Of a stretch of 24,254 nucleotides of DNA, positions 15,652 through 24,094 are shown one piece after another. Each line of letters starts with the position of its first letter. The stretch's first letter is position 1. The DNA comes from an uncultured Clostridium sp. (lineage in GTDB: Bacteria > Bacillota > Clostridia > Lachnospirales > Lachnospiraceae): positions 1 to 24,254 of the forward strand of contig CABVBU010000038.1 in NCBI GenBank assembly GCA_902496665.1. Reading direction: 5' to 3'. Position numbers and translations under genes: made by a program. The notes beneath the pieces were generated by a model. It was not told the DNA's origin. It was given only the letters and a program-made list of their open reading frames with translations, and ran no database searches.

Positions 15652-16137
15652 TCAGATCACGCCTGTCATTTTTAAGATGATCTGGGCAATGATCGTAGAA
15701 CCGAGGAATGTACCCGCGAACGTGAAGATCGCTACGATTACGATTGCAAAGCCCTGTTTCTTAAAGGTATCCACATCTTTTCCGATGGAGATTCCGGCAT
15801 ATGCAAGGATCGGAGTGCAGAGCGGAAGAAGTCCGATCTTTCCGATCTGTTCGATCGCATAATCTGCGATCGGGCTGACGCCCGGGATCGTGATCAGGAT
15901 CGCGATAAATGAGATATAGGCGATCGCCGGAAGATTCTTCGGTGAAACCTTATTGATCAGTTCATAGATGATGCAGCCTACCAGCGTGCATACAAGAAGG
16001 AGCACAAGCCCTGGCACTGCCTCAAGCGGGGTTACCGGGTTTCCGGCCTTTGATGTACTGATAAAATTGCCGATGGATGCAAAGATGCATACAAGGACAA
16101 GACATTTGATTCTTTTAAACCATACTGCTGCGTCCAT
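15652..16137 (-). CDS. Small membrane protein, partner of DUF3100 protein
   Basis: A 161-aa, very hydrophobic protein with four or five predicted membrane segments (about 9-27, 41-60, 69-87, 101-120, 128-150). I do not recognise a named family with certainty. It starts 11 bp after the DUF3100 stop, whose TAG is part of the AGGAGG ribosome site, so translation of the two is coupled. The coupling and shared operon suggest a two-subunit membrane complex, perhaps a transporter, as with other families split into a small and a large membrane subunit. No catalytic motif is visible. Confidence 0.8.
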   Translation of the reverse strand: MDAAVWFKRIKCLVLVCIFASIGNFISTSKAGNPVTPLEAVPGLVLLLVCTLVGCIIYELINKVSPKNLPAIAYISFIAILITIPGVSPIADYAIEQIGKIGLLPLCTPILAYAGISIGKDVDTFKKQGFAIVIVAIFTFAGTFLGSTIIAQIILKMTGVI

Positions 16138-16148
16138 ATGGATCCCTC

Positions 16149-16985
16149 CTATTCTTCCCCGGCTGCTTTGACTTCCACCTTAGTGCCGATCGGGAGTCCG
16201 TCTTTATAATGCTTATTGTTCTTCGTGAACAGCTTATACATGAATTCGCACATCGGAAGCGCGATAAAAATACTCATATAAAGACCATCCACACTGCTCA
16301 GCATGTTTGAAGTTGCCGCATAAGCGGTAATCTCCGCTTCCATATCCGGATATGCCTCAACGACTGCCGCAAGGCTGGCAGACAGCATGGATGCGGAACC
16401 TGTTCCACACGCCATTCCGAGTGCATATGGGTGGAAGATATTTAAGGAACAGAGCAGGGAAACAAAGATACCGTTGAACATGGTTCCGAATACAGTACCT
16501 GTGATATATCCGCCCATAACACCGATTCCTTCATCCGAATCAAGACCATATTTATCGGCAACGACCGCAAGGGAGCTCTCTCTTGAAATAGAGAAGGAAG
16601 TTCCGATTGCCGCACGTCCCATATGGAACACAAATATTGCGATCGGGAGCGCTAAAACCGCGGTTCCCAGATTTCCGAATTCCTGAAGGATCAGCGCCGG
16701 TCCGGCTTTGACAACCGCACCGAGGTTCGGTCCGATCGTGGACGCGATCTTTGCTGTCAGCATCATAACACTGATTCCGATATAAGGGGATGCTTCTGTC
16801 ATCATCTTCTGCGGAATCATTTTCGCAATTCCGAGGATCGCTCCAAGGATCAGTACATACAGCATCGGAAACAGTGAGAAGGACAAGGGCCCGAAACTGA
16901 ATTTTTTGGTGCCGATGAATTCGGCAATTACGGTGAGTACGAAAGCAAGTGCATGGATACGCCAGTCTGCCATATGTTCTTTCAT
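16149..16985 (-). CDS. DUF3100-type integral membrane protein
   Basis: A 278-aa membrane protein with about eight hydrophobic segments. Conserved-looking polar stretches include FHMGRAAIGTSFSISRESS and YALGMACGTGSASMLSAS. I assign it to DUF3100 from memory of that family's sequence; its function is unknown. It is probably a carrier, given the symmetric glycine- and serine-rich motifs in mid-membrane segments. An in-frame ATG exists at 17105, but the extra 40 residues are basic, unlike the family, and lack a ribosome site. The ATG at 16985 has AAGGAGG 7 bases upstream and is chosen. First gene of a two-gene operon with its own promoter and terminator. Confidence 0.78.
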   Translation of the reverse strand: MKEHMADWRIHALAFVLTVIAEFIGTKKFSFGPLSFSLFPMLYVLILGAILGIAKMIPQKMMTEASPYIGISVMMLTAKIASTIGPNLGAVVKAGPALILQEFGNLGTAVLALPIAIFVFHMGRAAIGTSFSISRESSLAVVADKYGLDSDEGIGVMGGYITGTVFGTMFNGIFVSLLCSLNIFHPYALGMACGTGSASMLSASLAAVVEAYPDMEAEITAYAATSNMLSSVDGLYMSIFIALPMCEFMYKLFTKNNKHYKDGLPIGTKVEVKAAGEE

Positions 16986-16992
16986 ATTCAAT

Positions 16993-16999
16993 CCTCCTT
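16993..16999 (-). promoter_or_regulatory. Ribosome site that fixes the DUF3100 start
   Basis: AAGGAGG on the minus strand, 7 bases before the ATG at 16985. It rules against the longer reading from 17105. Confidence 0.85.
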
Positions 17000-17126
17000 T
17001 TTTGCTTTTAGCCTCTGCATGTTTCACTCTTTCCGGAATCGTGCAACCTGTCAGCGTTTTTTTGCGCAGAAATCCCGTCTCTTTTCCGCAAACATTTGTC
17101 CGCAACGCAGAAACAATTTAAAATTG

Positions 17127-17154
17127 ATTCTATCAGATTTTCACAAAAAATCAA
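17127..17154 (-). promoter_or_regulatory. Promoter of the DUF3100 operon
   Basis: Minus strand: TTGATT (17149-17154), 16-bp spacer, TAGAAT (17127-17132). The leader to the start codon is about 135 nt and contains repeated TTTCTGCG words, but no riboswitch I recognise. Confidence 0.55.
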
Positions 17155-17176
17155 GCATTTTTTGTAATAATGTACG

Positions 17177-17215
17177 AAAAAAAGAGCCCGGCAGTCTTTC
17201 CCCTGTCCGGACTCT
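17177..17215 (-). terminator. Terminator of mscS
   Basis: Stem AGAGTCCGG/CCGGGCTCT on the minus strand (17207-17215 with 17183-17191, one T-G pair), followed by a run of seven T. It lies about 45 bp past the mscS stop. Confidence 0.85.
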
Positions 17216-17261
17216 CTTTCCTGTATGACCCGCGTTATCCCGAAGCTATGCCCGGGCCGCG

Positions 17262-18074
17262 CTATGATTCCTTTGTCATCATCACATTCATATACTGGTA
17301 CGGGATCTCGATCCCCTCTTTGTCAAACGTGAGCTTGATCGCCTCTGTGATGGACCACTTGGCTGTCCAGTAATCCTCACAGGTCGTCCAGCCTCTGGCG
17401 CTTAAAACAACACTGCTGTCTCCCAGCGCATCCACAACGACCTGAACCGGCTGATCCTTCATGATCCCCGGGTTCTCCTCAAAGATCTTTTTCAGGACGT
17501 TCTTCGCCTTTAAAAGATCGGAAGAGTATCCGATCCCCACATTGATGATCAGACGGCGTTTTCCGGTCCTTGTGAGGTTTGTGAGCGGTGCGCTGGACAC
17601 GGAGCTGTTCGGGATCGTGATGACCCGGTTATCCGTTGTCAGGAGCGTCGTGTATACAAGGCCGATGGACTCAACGGTCCCTTCACCGGAGCCGGTGCTG
17701 ATATAATCGCCCACCTTAAAGGGTTTCAGGAGCAGGATCAGGGTTCCGCCTGCGAAGTTCGAGAGTGTATTCTGCATCGCAAGGCTGAATGCCAGAGTGA
17801 CGGTACCGATGACCGCCACGAAGGAGGTTGTCTTGATTCCCAGCTGATCTGCCGCCATGAATACCATAACGCCGAAGAGAACTGCATGAAGCAGCATGTC
17901 CAGAAACTTTTTTAACGTGATCTCCACCCCGGCGCGGTCCATGATCTGACCGGCTGCCCTGCGGGCGATCCTGATGATCCGCAGTCCCACAAATACGATG
18001 ACCGCCGCCCAGAAGACTCTGGTTCCGTATTTGATGAGCGCCGCGGTGAGAAAATCTAATGTGTTTTCTTTCAT
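17262..18074 (-). CDS. mscS: Small-conductance mechanosensitive channel (MscS family)
   Basis: A 270-aa MscS channel, which opens under membrane tension to release solutes during hypo-osmotic shock. Three membrane segments lie about 10-30, 58-75 and 83-112. The pore helix carries the Gly/Ala-rich AFSLAMQNTLSNFAGGTLILL pattern, followed by the beta domain motif KPFKVGDYI and the NSSVSSAPLTNLTR segment. The C-terminal alpha-beta domain is complete. Size is close to E. coli MscS (286 aa). AGGTG precedes the ATG. It lies 83 bp after glgB; the gap has a CTGACTG/CAGTCAG hairpin without a T run, so co-transcription with glgB is possible. Confidence 0.94.
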   Translation of the reverse strand: MKENTLDFLTAALIKYGTRVFWAAVIVFVGLRIIRIARRAAGQIMDRAGVEITLKKFLDMLLHAVLFGVMVFMAADQLGIKTTSFVAVIGTVTLAFSLAMQNTLSNFAGGTLILLLKPFKVGDYISTGSGEGTVESIGLVYTTLLTTDNRVITIPNSSVSSAPLTNLTRTGKRRLIINVGIGYSSDLLKAKNVLKKIFEENPGIMKDQPVQVVVDALGDSSVVLSARGWTTCEDYWTAKWSITEAIKLTFDKEGIEIPYQYMNVMMTKES

Positions 18075-18127
18075 GATATTTCACCTGTTGTTTCCCGGAT
18101 ATTTCTGTCCTGTATTTAATTTCTGCG

Positions 18128-18148
18128 CTGACTGTCCAAATCAGTCAG
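18128..18148. repeat. Inverted repeat between glgB and mscS
   Basis: CTGACTG (18128-18134) and CAGTCAG (18142-18148) form a perfect 7-bp stem with a 7-base loop, 9 bases past the glgB stop. There is no T run on the minus strand, so it may be a weak terminator or an mRNA processing structure. Confidence 0.4.
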
Positions 18149-18157
18149 GCACAAATT

Positions 18158-20554
18158 TCAGTGCCGGCTCTCCCTCGCCGTCTTTATAATCTGCCCAACC
18201 TTCTCGGAGATCACATCCAACGGGCTCGCCGGCAGCTTTACCGATGGCTGCCATGCCGGGCGCTTTCTCTTCTCCGCCGTTTTCTTTTTCTCCGGCTCTG
18301 CCGCTTCTTCATACGGGGTACAGGAGAATACCGCCACCGACATCGGGGCAAGGTTGATGGCAATGGAGTTCTTTCTCGTATCCCACTCCTCTTTCTTCGA
18401 CATCTTGACCCTCGGGTTTACCATGCCGCTGCCGCCGAACTGCTTTGCATCACTGTTTAAGATTTCCTTATACTTTCCGGCAAACGGAACGCCGAGGCGG
18501 AATTTCTCGTGTTCCACCGGGGCAAAGTTACAGACAAAGAGCAGCGTTTCTTCCGGCTTGTCCGTCTTTCTCTCGAAGATCACGATATTCTCGTCGTTGT
18601 ATGTGCAGTTAATCCACTCGAAGCCTTCCGGCTCGTAATCCATCCTGTAAAGCGCCGGCTGTGTGCGGTATAAGTGGTTCAACGCCTTCACATAGTCCTT
18701 CATCTGGCTGTGGATATCGTACTTTAAGAGTCCCCACTCCAGACTCGTTTTTTCGTTCCACTCGTCCATCTGGCCGAAATCCTGACCCATGAACAGCAGT
18801 TTCTTTCCCGGATGACCCATCATAAAGCCGTAGGCGGTGCGGAGGTTCGCAAATTTCTTCTCCTGGGTGTCCCCCGGCATCTTTCCTGCCAAGGAACCTT
18901 TTCCGTGAACCACCTCGTCGTGGGAGAATACCAGGACGAACTTCTCACTGTAGGCGTAGAGCATACTGAAGGTCAGCTCCCCGTAGTGGTCATGGCGGAA
19001 ATACGGATCGCACTGCATGTAATCCAGAAAATCGTTCATCCAGCCCATGTTCCACTTGAAGTCGAATCCAAGTCCGCCGTCGTTCTCATCGCCGGAGACC
19101 TTCGGCCAGGCCGTGGACTCCTCAGCGATCAGGACAGAACCTTTCGTATCCCTCGCGTAGATGGAATTTAAATGCTTTAAGAACTCTACCGCTTCCAGAT
19201 TCTCATTTCCGCCATAGATGTTTGCGACCCACTCCCCGGCATTCTTTCCATAGTCCAGATACAGCATGGATGCCACCGCATCCATCCGGATTCCATCTGC
19301 ATGGAACTCCTTCGCCCAGTATAAGGCATTGGAGATCAGGAAGTTTGTTACCTGTGGACGTCCGTAATTGTAGATCAGCGTTCCCCAGTGGGGGTGGGAT
19401 CCCTGACGCGGATCCTTGTGCTCGTAGAGGCATGTCCCGTCAAAGGCGGCAAGGCCGTGGGCATCCCGCGGAAAATGGGCCGGAACCCAGTCCAGGATCA
19501 CGCCGATCCCTTCTTTGTGCATATAGTCCATAAACGCCTTGAAATCATCCGGTGTTCCGAAACGGCTCGTCGGCGCGTAGTAGCCTGTAACCTGGTAACC
19601 CCAGGATTCATCCAACGGATGTTCCATCACAGGAAGCAGCTCCACATGGGTGTATCCCATCTCTTTCACATAGGCTGCCAGCTTCTCCGCGATCTCCCGA
19701 TAGTTGTAGAACTGGCTGCCGTTGATATCCTCACCGTTCTCATCCTGTGCTACCGTTTTCTGCATCCAGGAACCCAGGTGGACCTCATAGATGGACATCG
19801 GGGAATCCTTCAGACGGTCTTTCGCCGCTGCCCGCTCTTTGATCCACTCGTCATCGTTCCATTTGTAGCTGGACATATCCCAGACAACAGATGCCGTATT
19901 CGGGCGGAGCTCCGCATAATTTCCGTACGGATCCGCCTTCAGCATCGGAAGTCCCGCTTTTGTCTTGATCTCATATTTGTAGATCGCGCCGGGCTTCAGA
20001 TTCGGGATAAAGATCTCATAGATCCCCGACGGACCTCGCTTTTTCATCTGGTGGCGTCTTCCGTCCCAGAAGTTGAAATCGCCCACAACGCTGACGCGCA
20101 TCGCATCCGGCGCCCACACCGCAAAGTGAACGCCCTCGATCCCGGCTTCCACCGCCGGATGTGCCCCGAATTTCTCATAGGAATCATAATAAATCCCCGC
20201 GCCGAATTTCCGCACCTCTTCCTCGGTAAAGGCGGTATGGAACTGGTAGCTGTAAGGGTCGACGATCTCCTCGTTGTCTCCGTCCGTGTAGGTGATGCAG
20301 AAATGATACGGAACCAGCTCTCTCCTGTCATCTAAAAGCACCGCAAAGAAGCCGTTCTCGTCCGCCATCTCCATCGGGAACTGATCTTCACCGATCTTTA
20401 CGGACACCTTCTCCGCGTTCGGCAGAAAGGCCTGGATCAGAAGACCTTCCTTTATCACATGTTCTCCTAAAAGCCGTCCCGGATCGCTCGCCTCAGAATA
20501 GACAAGTTCCTCGATTCCGGCCCAATCCATCAGATCATATAAGATTTTTTCCAT
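18158..20554 (-). CDS. glgB: 1,4-alpha-glucan branching enzyme
   Basis: Forms alpha-1,6 branches in glycogen. The 798-aa protein, longer than the usual 630-740, has an N1 module (about 35-105), a CBM48 module (about 135-230, FAVWAPDAMRVSVVGDFNFWDG), a GH13_9 catalytic barrel and a C-terminal beta domain. Catalytic residues are visible: nucleophile Asp425 in DGIRMDAVASMLYLDY, acid Glu478 in IAEEST and Asp546 in FSHDEVVHG. After about residue 745 there is an extra tail of about 50 residues, lysine-rich then amphipathic (EPEKKKTAEKRKRP onward), which is not part of the family fold. GGGGGAG precedes the ATG. No other glycogen gene is nearby, so it is a stand-alone gene with its own promoter. Confidence 0.95.
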   Translation of the reverse strand: MEKILYDLMDWAGIEELVYSEASDPGRLLGEHVIKEGLLIQAFLPNAEKVSVKIGEDQFPMEMADENGFFAVLLDDRRELVPYHFCITYTDGDNEEIVDPYSYQFHTAFTEEEVRKFGAGIYYDSYEKFGAHPAVEAGIEGVHFAVWAPDAMRVSVVGDFNFWDGRRHQMKKRGPSGIYEIFIPNLKPGAIYKYEIKTKAGLPMLKADPYGNYAELRPNTASVVWDMSSYKWNDDEWIKERAAAKDRLKDSPMSIYEVHLGSWMQKTVAQDENGEDINGSQFYNYREIAEKLAAYVKEMGYTHVELLPVMEHPLDESWGYQVTGYYAPTSRFGTPDDFKAFMDYMHKEGIGVILDWVPAHFPRDAHGLAAFDGTCLYEHKDPRQGSHPHWGTLIYNYGRPQVTNFLISNALYWAKEFHADGIRMDAVASMLYLDYGKNAGEWVANIYGGNENLEAVEFLKHLNSIYARDTKGSVLIAEESTAWPKVSGDENDGGLGFDFKWNMGWMNDFLDYMQCDPYFRHDHYGELTFSMLYAYSEKFVLVFSHDEVVHGKGSLAGKMPGDTQEKKFANLRTAYGFMMGHPGKKLLFMGQDFGQMDEWNEKTSLEWGLLKYDIHSQMKDYVKALNHLYRTQPALYRMDYEPEGFEWINCTYNDENIVIFERKTDKPEETLLFVCNFAPVEHEKFRLGVPFAGKYKEILNSDAKQFGGSGMVNPRVKMSKKEEWDTRKNSIAINLAPMSVAVFSCTPYEEAAEPEKKKTAEKRKRPAWQPSVKLPASPLDVISEKVGQIIKTARESRH

Positions 20555-20659
20555 TCAGCACTCCCCCTGCTGCATCTGCATGCCTTTCTCTTGGCACGCT
20601 CCGCAAAAAATGATCAGCTCCATCAGCGGATGATAATCGCCCGCAATTTTCTTAACAGT

Positions 20660-20688
20660 ATTTTAACATTTTCGCTTTGGTGATACAA
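20660..20688 (-). promoter_or_regulatory. Promoter of glgB
   Basis: Minus strand: TTGTAT (20683-20688), 17-bp spacer, TAAAAT (20660-20665). Leader of about 100 nt to the glgB start. Confidence 0.65.
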
Positions 20689-20734
20689 GTATTTTCCGAA
20701 CCGGAATTCCGTATTTCAGGCTGCTGCCTTCTCG

Positions 20735-21799
20735 TTATCCGTATTTCGAGCAGTAATCCCACAACATTAGGTCCACCACTCTTCCGTATGTCTTGACGCC
20801 CTCACTCTGCCCGTTGACTTTTAAATATGTATCGTTCATCTTCGTGGACGCCTCCGCTACTTTTCCCTGATACCGGTCCCAGAACTGGTTATTCTCCGAA
20901 AGGTCGTCCCGCACACTCTCAGGAAGCCGCATGTAAAGCTCCACATATTTCTCATAATCCTGCTTTGCCAGCGCGTTCCCCGCATAGATCCAGCCCATTA
21001 GATACCCGCTGTAGCGGAAATCCTCATCCTCCGAGCCGATGCAGGCGAGATACCCGATAAAATTCGCCTCGTCCTCCCGCATGAAACCGGAGAGATGGGA
21101 CAGCTCGTGGCAGATCGTGTGGGGCAGGTTATAGGAGACCATGTCCCGGTTATAGTTCGCCTCCACGGTAAACGGGGAATAGACTCCCGCTAACTGCTGG
21201 GCGGAGAGGATGACGGAAAATGTCACGGGTTTTGCCTTCGGATAATAGACATCGAGGACCGACTGGGTTTTTCCCAATGTTCTCATGGCACGGACACCTT
21301 TTTCTCCAAGATCCCGCCATGCGTCCCCATCATCCTTAAGTTCCGCCGCGGCACCATCAAGGGAGTCCGTCAGCCACTCGCAGAGCCTTACAAGCTCTTT
21401 CTTATTGACCACATCCTCCGCAGACATTCTGTTTAATGTGGAGAAATAATAGGAAGAGAACGGGGTACGGTAATAATTCACTCCACAGCACGCCGCATAG
21501 AGAAATAAAAGAACTGCGGCATAAAAGACCAGCCCGCTTAAAAATCTTTTCCAGTATGTAAGGTTCCTGCGGATGATTCCCCCGATCAGGAACACCAGAA
21601 AGGCGATGACAGACCCATAAAGCCCCAATTCCACCACAGAAAACGGGAACAACCCAAAGAATCTCCCGATCACCCCCGCGAGGATCCGATAAATATGTCC
21701 TGTGTACCATCCCGCAAATCCATCTACGGATCTCGCCGCGTATAAGAGCAGGATAGCGGCAGTAATGAGCACAGCCGAAGCTCTCCGAAGAATTTTCAT
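20735..21799 (-). CDS. DUF3810 family membrane protein, putative zinc metalloprotease
   Basis: A 354-aa protein with three N-terminal hydrophobic segments (about 8-24, 50-77, 86-106) and a soluble C-terminal domain. That domain carries HELSHLSGFMREDEANF (from His231), an HExxH zinc-binding motif with nearby acidic residues (Glu242 or Glu244) as a possible third ligand. Layout and motif match DUF3810 (PF12725), a membrane family of unknown function with a metalloprotease-like signature. GAGGA precedes the ATG. It is transcribed away from the signal peptidase gene. Only weak promoter-like sequence lies upstream. Activity and substrate are unproven. Confidence 0.87.
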   Translation of the reverse strand: MKILRRASAVLITAAILLLYAARSVDGFAGWYTGHIYRILAGVIGRFFGLFPFSVVELGLYGSVIAFLVFLIGGIIRRNLTYWKRFLSGLVFYAAVLLFLYAACCGVNYYRTPFSSYYFSTLNRMSAEDVVNKKELVRLCEWLTDSLDGAAAELKDDGDAWRDLGEKGVRAMRTLGKTQSVLDVYYPKAKPVTFSVILSAQQLAGVYSPFTVEANYNRDMVSYNLPHTICHELSHLSGFMREDEANFIGYLACIGSEDEDFRYSGYLMGWIYAGNALAKQDYEKYVELYMRLPESVRDDLSENNQFWDRYQGKVAEASTKMNDTYLKVNGQSEGVKTYGRVVDLMLWDYCSKYG

Positions 21800-21923
21800 A
21801 TCGTTTTTTCCTCGCTTTCCACCATGATTTAAAAAATATTCCTTGTTTTCAGCAAAAATCCCCCCGGATCTTCTGATGGAAATAAAAAACTTCCTTACCT
21901 TTTTCGAAATTCCCTTGCGAAAC

Positions 21924-21952
21924 TTGACAATTTATCATAAACTCTTTATTGT
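21924..21952 (+). promoter_or_regulatory. Promoter of lepB and the aspartate kinase gene
   Basis: TTGACA (21924-21929), 17-bp spacer, TATTGT (21947-21952). The predicted start near 21959 gives a leader of about 60 nt with no recognisable riboswitch. Confidence 0.7.
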
Positions 21953-22019
21953 ATGCATACGGGCAGTCACATTTACTTTTACAGTATATCTTTCCCGTAA
22001 ATATTAGTCAAACGAGGTT

Positions 22020-22667
22020 ATGATCATTTATATGGAAAATAACGAAAAAGAAAAGAAAGAAAAAACAGGCTGGGTCGCAGAGCTCATCAGCTGGGTGCAG
22101 GTTCTCGTATCTGCCGCTGTGATCGCCTTCGTGCTCACCACTTTCGTCATCGCAAACAGTGAGATTCCAACAGGTTCCATGGAAAACACCATCATGGCAG
22201 GAAGCCGTGTCATCGGCTCCAGACTCCATTACAAATTTTCTGAACCAGAACGCGGCGATGTAGCAATCTTCGTTTTTGGCTGGCAGTGCCCACAGTGCGG
22301 TGCGATCATAGAGGGCGATAAGCAGGATACCTGCCCGGCCTGCGGTTCCGAAGTCGGAAAGCGCGGACACACGATCTACTATGTGAAGCGCGTGATCGGT
22401 ATGCCTGGCGACGTGATCGATATCGTGGACGATCAGGTCTATTTAAACGGATCAGACACACCGCTCGACGAGCCGTACATCGCAGAGCCGATGAACCAGC
22501 ATGAGACTTACCATTTTGAAGTTCCGGAAAACTGCTACTTCATGATGGGCGACAACCGCAACTACTCCCTGGATGCCCGCTACTGGCAGAACCACTACAT
22601 TTCCAGAGACAAGATGGTTGCCAAGGTATTCTTCGAATACTTCCCGACACCAAAGGTAATCCACTAA
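22020..22667 (+). CDS. lepB: Signal peptidase I with zinc-ribbon insert
   Basis: A membrane serine protease (215 aa) that removes signal peptides from exported proteins. One N-terminal membrane segment (about 23-46) is followed by the catalytic serine motif IPTGSMENTI (Ser53), the general base Lys123 in YYVKRVIGMPGD, and the MGDNRNYSLDARYW box (about 176-189). Between Ser and Lys sit two CxxC pairs, Cys90/93 and Cys105/108, spaced like a small zinc ribbon, in a region absent from standard SipS proteins. GAGG at 22014 is only 2 bases before the ATG at 22020 and 14 before the in-frame ATG at 22032, so the start is ambiguous. The aspartate kinase gene follows after 46 bp and probably shares its transcript. 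Confidence 0.94.
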   Translation: MIIYMENNEKEKKEKTGWVAELISWVQVLVSAAVIAFVLTTFVIANSEIPTGSMENTIMAGSRVIGSRLHYKFSEPERGDVAIFVFGWQCPQCGAIIEGDKQDTCPACGSEVGKRGHTIYYVKRVIGMPGDVIDIVDDQVYLNGSDTPLDEPYIAEPMNQHETYHFEVPENCYFMMGDNRNYSLDARYWQNHYISRDKMVAKVFFEYFPTPKVIH

Positions 22668-22713
22668 GGTGGAATCCGGCATATATCATTTACTTACACA
22701 CAGGAGACAGATT

Positions 22714-24033
22714 ATGAAGAAGGTTGTAAAATTTGGCGGCAGCTCCCTCGCAAGTGCCCGTCAGTTTAAAAAAGTAAAGGCAATCATCGAAGCCGACAAG
22801 ACCCGCTGCTATGTTGTTCCGTCAGCACCGGGAAAAAGAGACAGCAAAGACACAAAAGTGACCGACATGTTATACCAGTGCTACGACGCTGTATGCGCAG
22901 GCGAAAGCTATAAGCGCATCCTTGACCAGATCAAGAAGCGCTACACCGATATCATCGACGGTCTTGATTTAAACTTAAACCTTGATTTCGAATTTGCGAA
23001 AATTGAGGAGAACTTCTTGAAGAAAGCCGGACGCGACTACGCGGCTTCCAGAGGAGAATACTTAAACGGCATCATCGCCGCAAATTACCTCGGTTTCACC
23101 TTCGTGGACGCAGCCGATGTGATCCGCTTCGACGCTGAGGGAAATTTCCTCTCCGAGGAGACAAACGAGGAGATGCGTGAGCATCTCGCTTCCTTAAAGC
23201 AGGCAGTCATTCCTGGCTTCTACGGTGCTAAGCCGGACGGAACGATCCACACCTTCTCCCGCGGCGGTTCCGATATCACAGGTTCCATCGTGGCACGCGC
23301 GGTCCAGGCAGACCTCTATGAGAACTGGACTGACGTTTCCGGTTTCCTTGTAGCAGATCCGAGAATCGTCGAGAATCCGGCTCCGATCGAAACCATCACC
23401 TACACCGAGCTCCGTGAGCTCTCCTACATGGGTGCAAGTGTCCTTCATGAGGACGCAATCTTCCCGGTAAGAAAAGCCGGAATCCCGATCAATATCCGCA
23501 ACACAAACCGTCCGGAAGATCCGGGTACCATGATCGTCGAGAACACCAGCAAGCGTCCGCGCTACACCATCACAGGTGTTGCCGGAAAGAAGGGCTTCTG
23601 CGCTATGAACATCGACAAGGCAATGATGAACTCCGAGGTTGGTTTTGGGAGAAAGGTTCTTGAGGTATTCGAGAAGAACGGCATCTCCTTCGAGCACATG
23701 CCGTCAGGAATCGACACCATGTCCGTTCTCGTTCACCAGGATGAGTTCCAGGAGAAAGAGCAGTCTGTTCTCTCCGGTATCCAGCGCTCCGTTCATCCGG
23801 ATGTTGTCACATTAGAGTCCGACCTCGCTGTGATCGCAGTCGTAGGCCGCGGCATGAAGGCAACGCGCGGAACTGCCGCAAGAATCTTCGCGGCCCTCGC
23901 ACACGCTAAGATCAACGTAAAGATGATCGACCAGGGATCCAGTGAACTGAACATCATCATCGGCGTTACAAATGATGATTTTGAGCCGGCGATCCGGGCA
24001 ATCTACGATATCTTCGTAAAAACTGAATTATAA
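22714..24033 (+). CDS. Aspartate kinase
   Basis: Catalyses the first step of lysine, threonine and methionine synthesis, phosphorylating aspartate with ATP. The 439-aa monofunctional enzyme has the amino-acid kinase domain with KFGGSSLAS at the start, FSRGGSDITGS for substrate binding and VADPRIVENP near the nucleotide site, then tandem ACT domains (from about residue 300, VAGKKGFCAMNI and VVGRGM) for feedback control. No homoserine dehydrogenase is fused. It is closer to the LysC/YclM type than to enzymes with an internal second start. An in-frame ATG at 22669 abuts the lepB stop, but GGAGA before 22714 and the family N-terminus fix the start there. No lysine riboswitch precedes it. Confidence 0.96.
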   Translation: MKKVVKFGGSSLASARQFKKVKAIIEADKTRCYVVPSAPGKRDSKDTKVTDMLYQCYDAVCAGESYKRILDQIKKRYTDIIDGLDLNLNLDFEFAKIEENFLKKAGRDYAASRGEYLNGIIAANYLGFTFVDAADVIRFDAEGNFLSEETNEEMREHLASLKQAVIPGFYGAKPDGTIHTFSRGGSDITGSIVARAVQADLYENWTDVSGFLVADPRIVENPAPIETITYTELRELSYMGASVLHEDAIFPVRKAGIPINIRNTNRPEDPGTMIVENTSKRPRYTITGVAGKKGFCAMNIDKAMMNSEVGFGRKVLEVFEKNGISFEHMPSGIDTMSVLVHQDEFQEKEQSVLSGIQRSVHPDVVTLESDLAVIAVVGRGMKATRGTAARIFAALAHAKINVKMIDQGSSELNIIIGVTNDDFEPAIRAIYDIFVKTEL

Positions 24034-24049
24034 TCCATAAATGAGTTTT

Positions 24050-24094
24050 CCCCCACATAGGCGGTTTGTTAATCACCTGTGCGGGGGCTTTTTT
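24050..24094 (+). terminator. Terminator of lepB-aspartate kinase
   Basis: CCCCCACATAGG (24050-24061) pairs, with two imperfect positions, with CCTGTGCGGGGG (24076-24087), followed by C and six T. Past it, 24095-24254 shows no gene I can support. Confidence 0.88.

Noticed and set aside
19388..20335. 315-aa plus-strand ORF inside glgB
   Set aside because: It is the antisense of the confidently identified branching enzyme; its composition (arginine, histidine and isoleucine rich) is typical of a shadow frame.
22668..22713. Lysine riboswitch before the aspartate kinase gene
   Set aside because: The gap is 46 bp and simple; there is no room for the structure.
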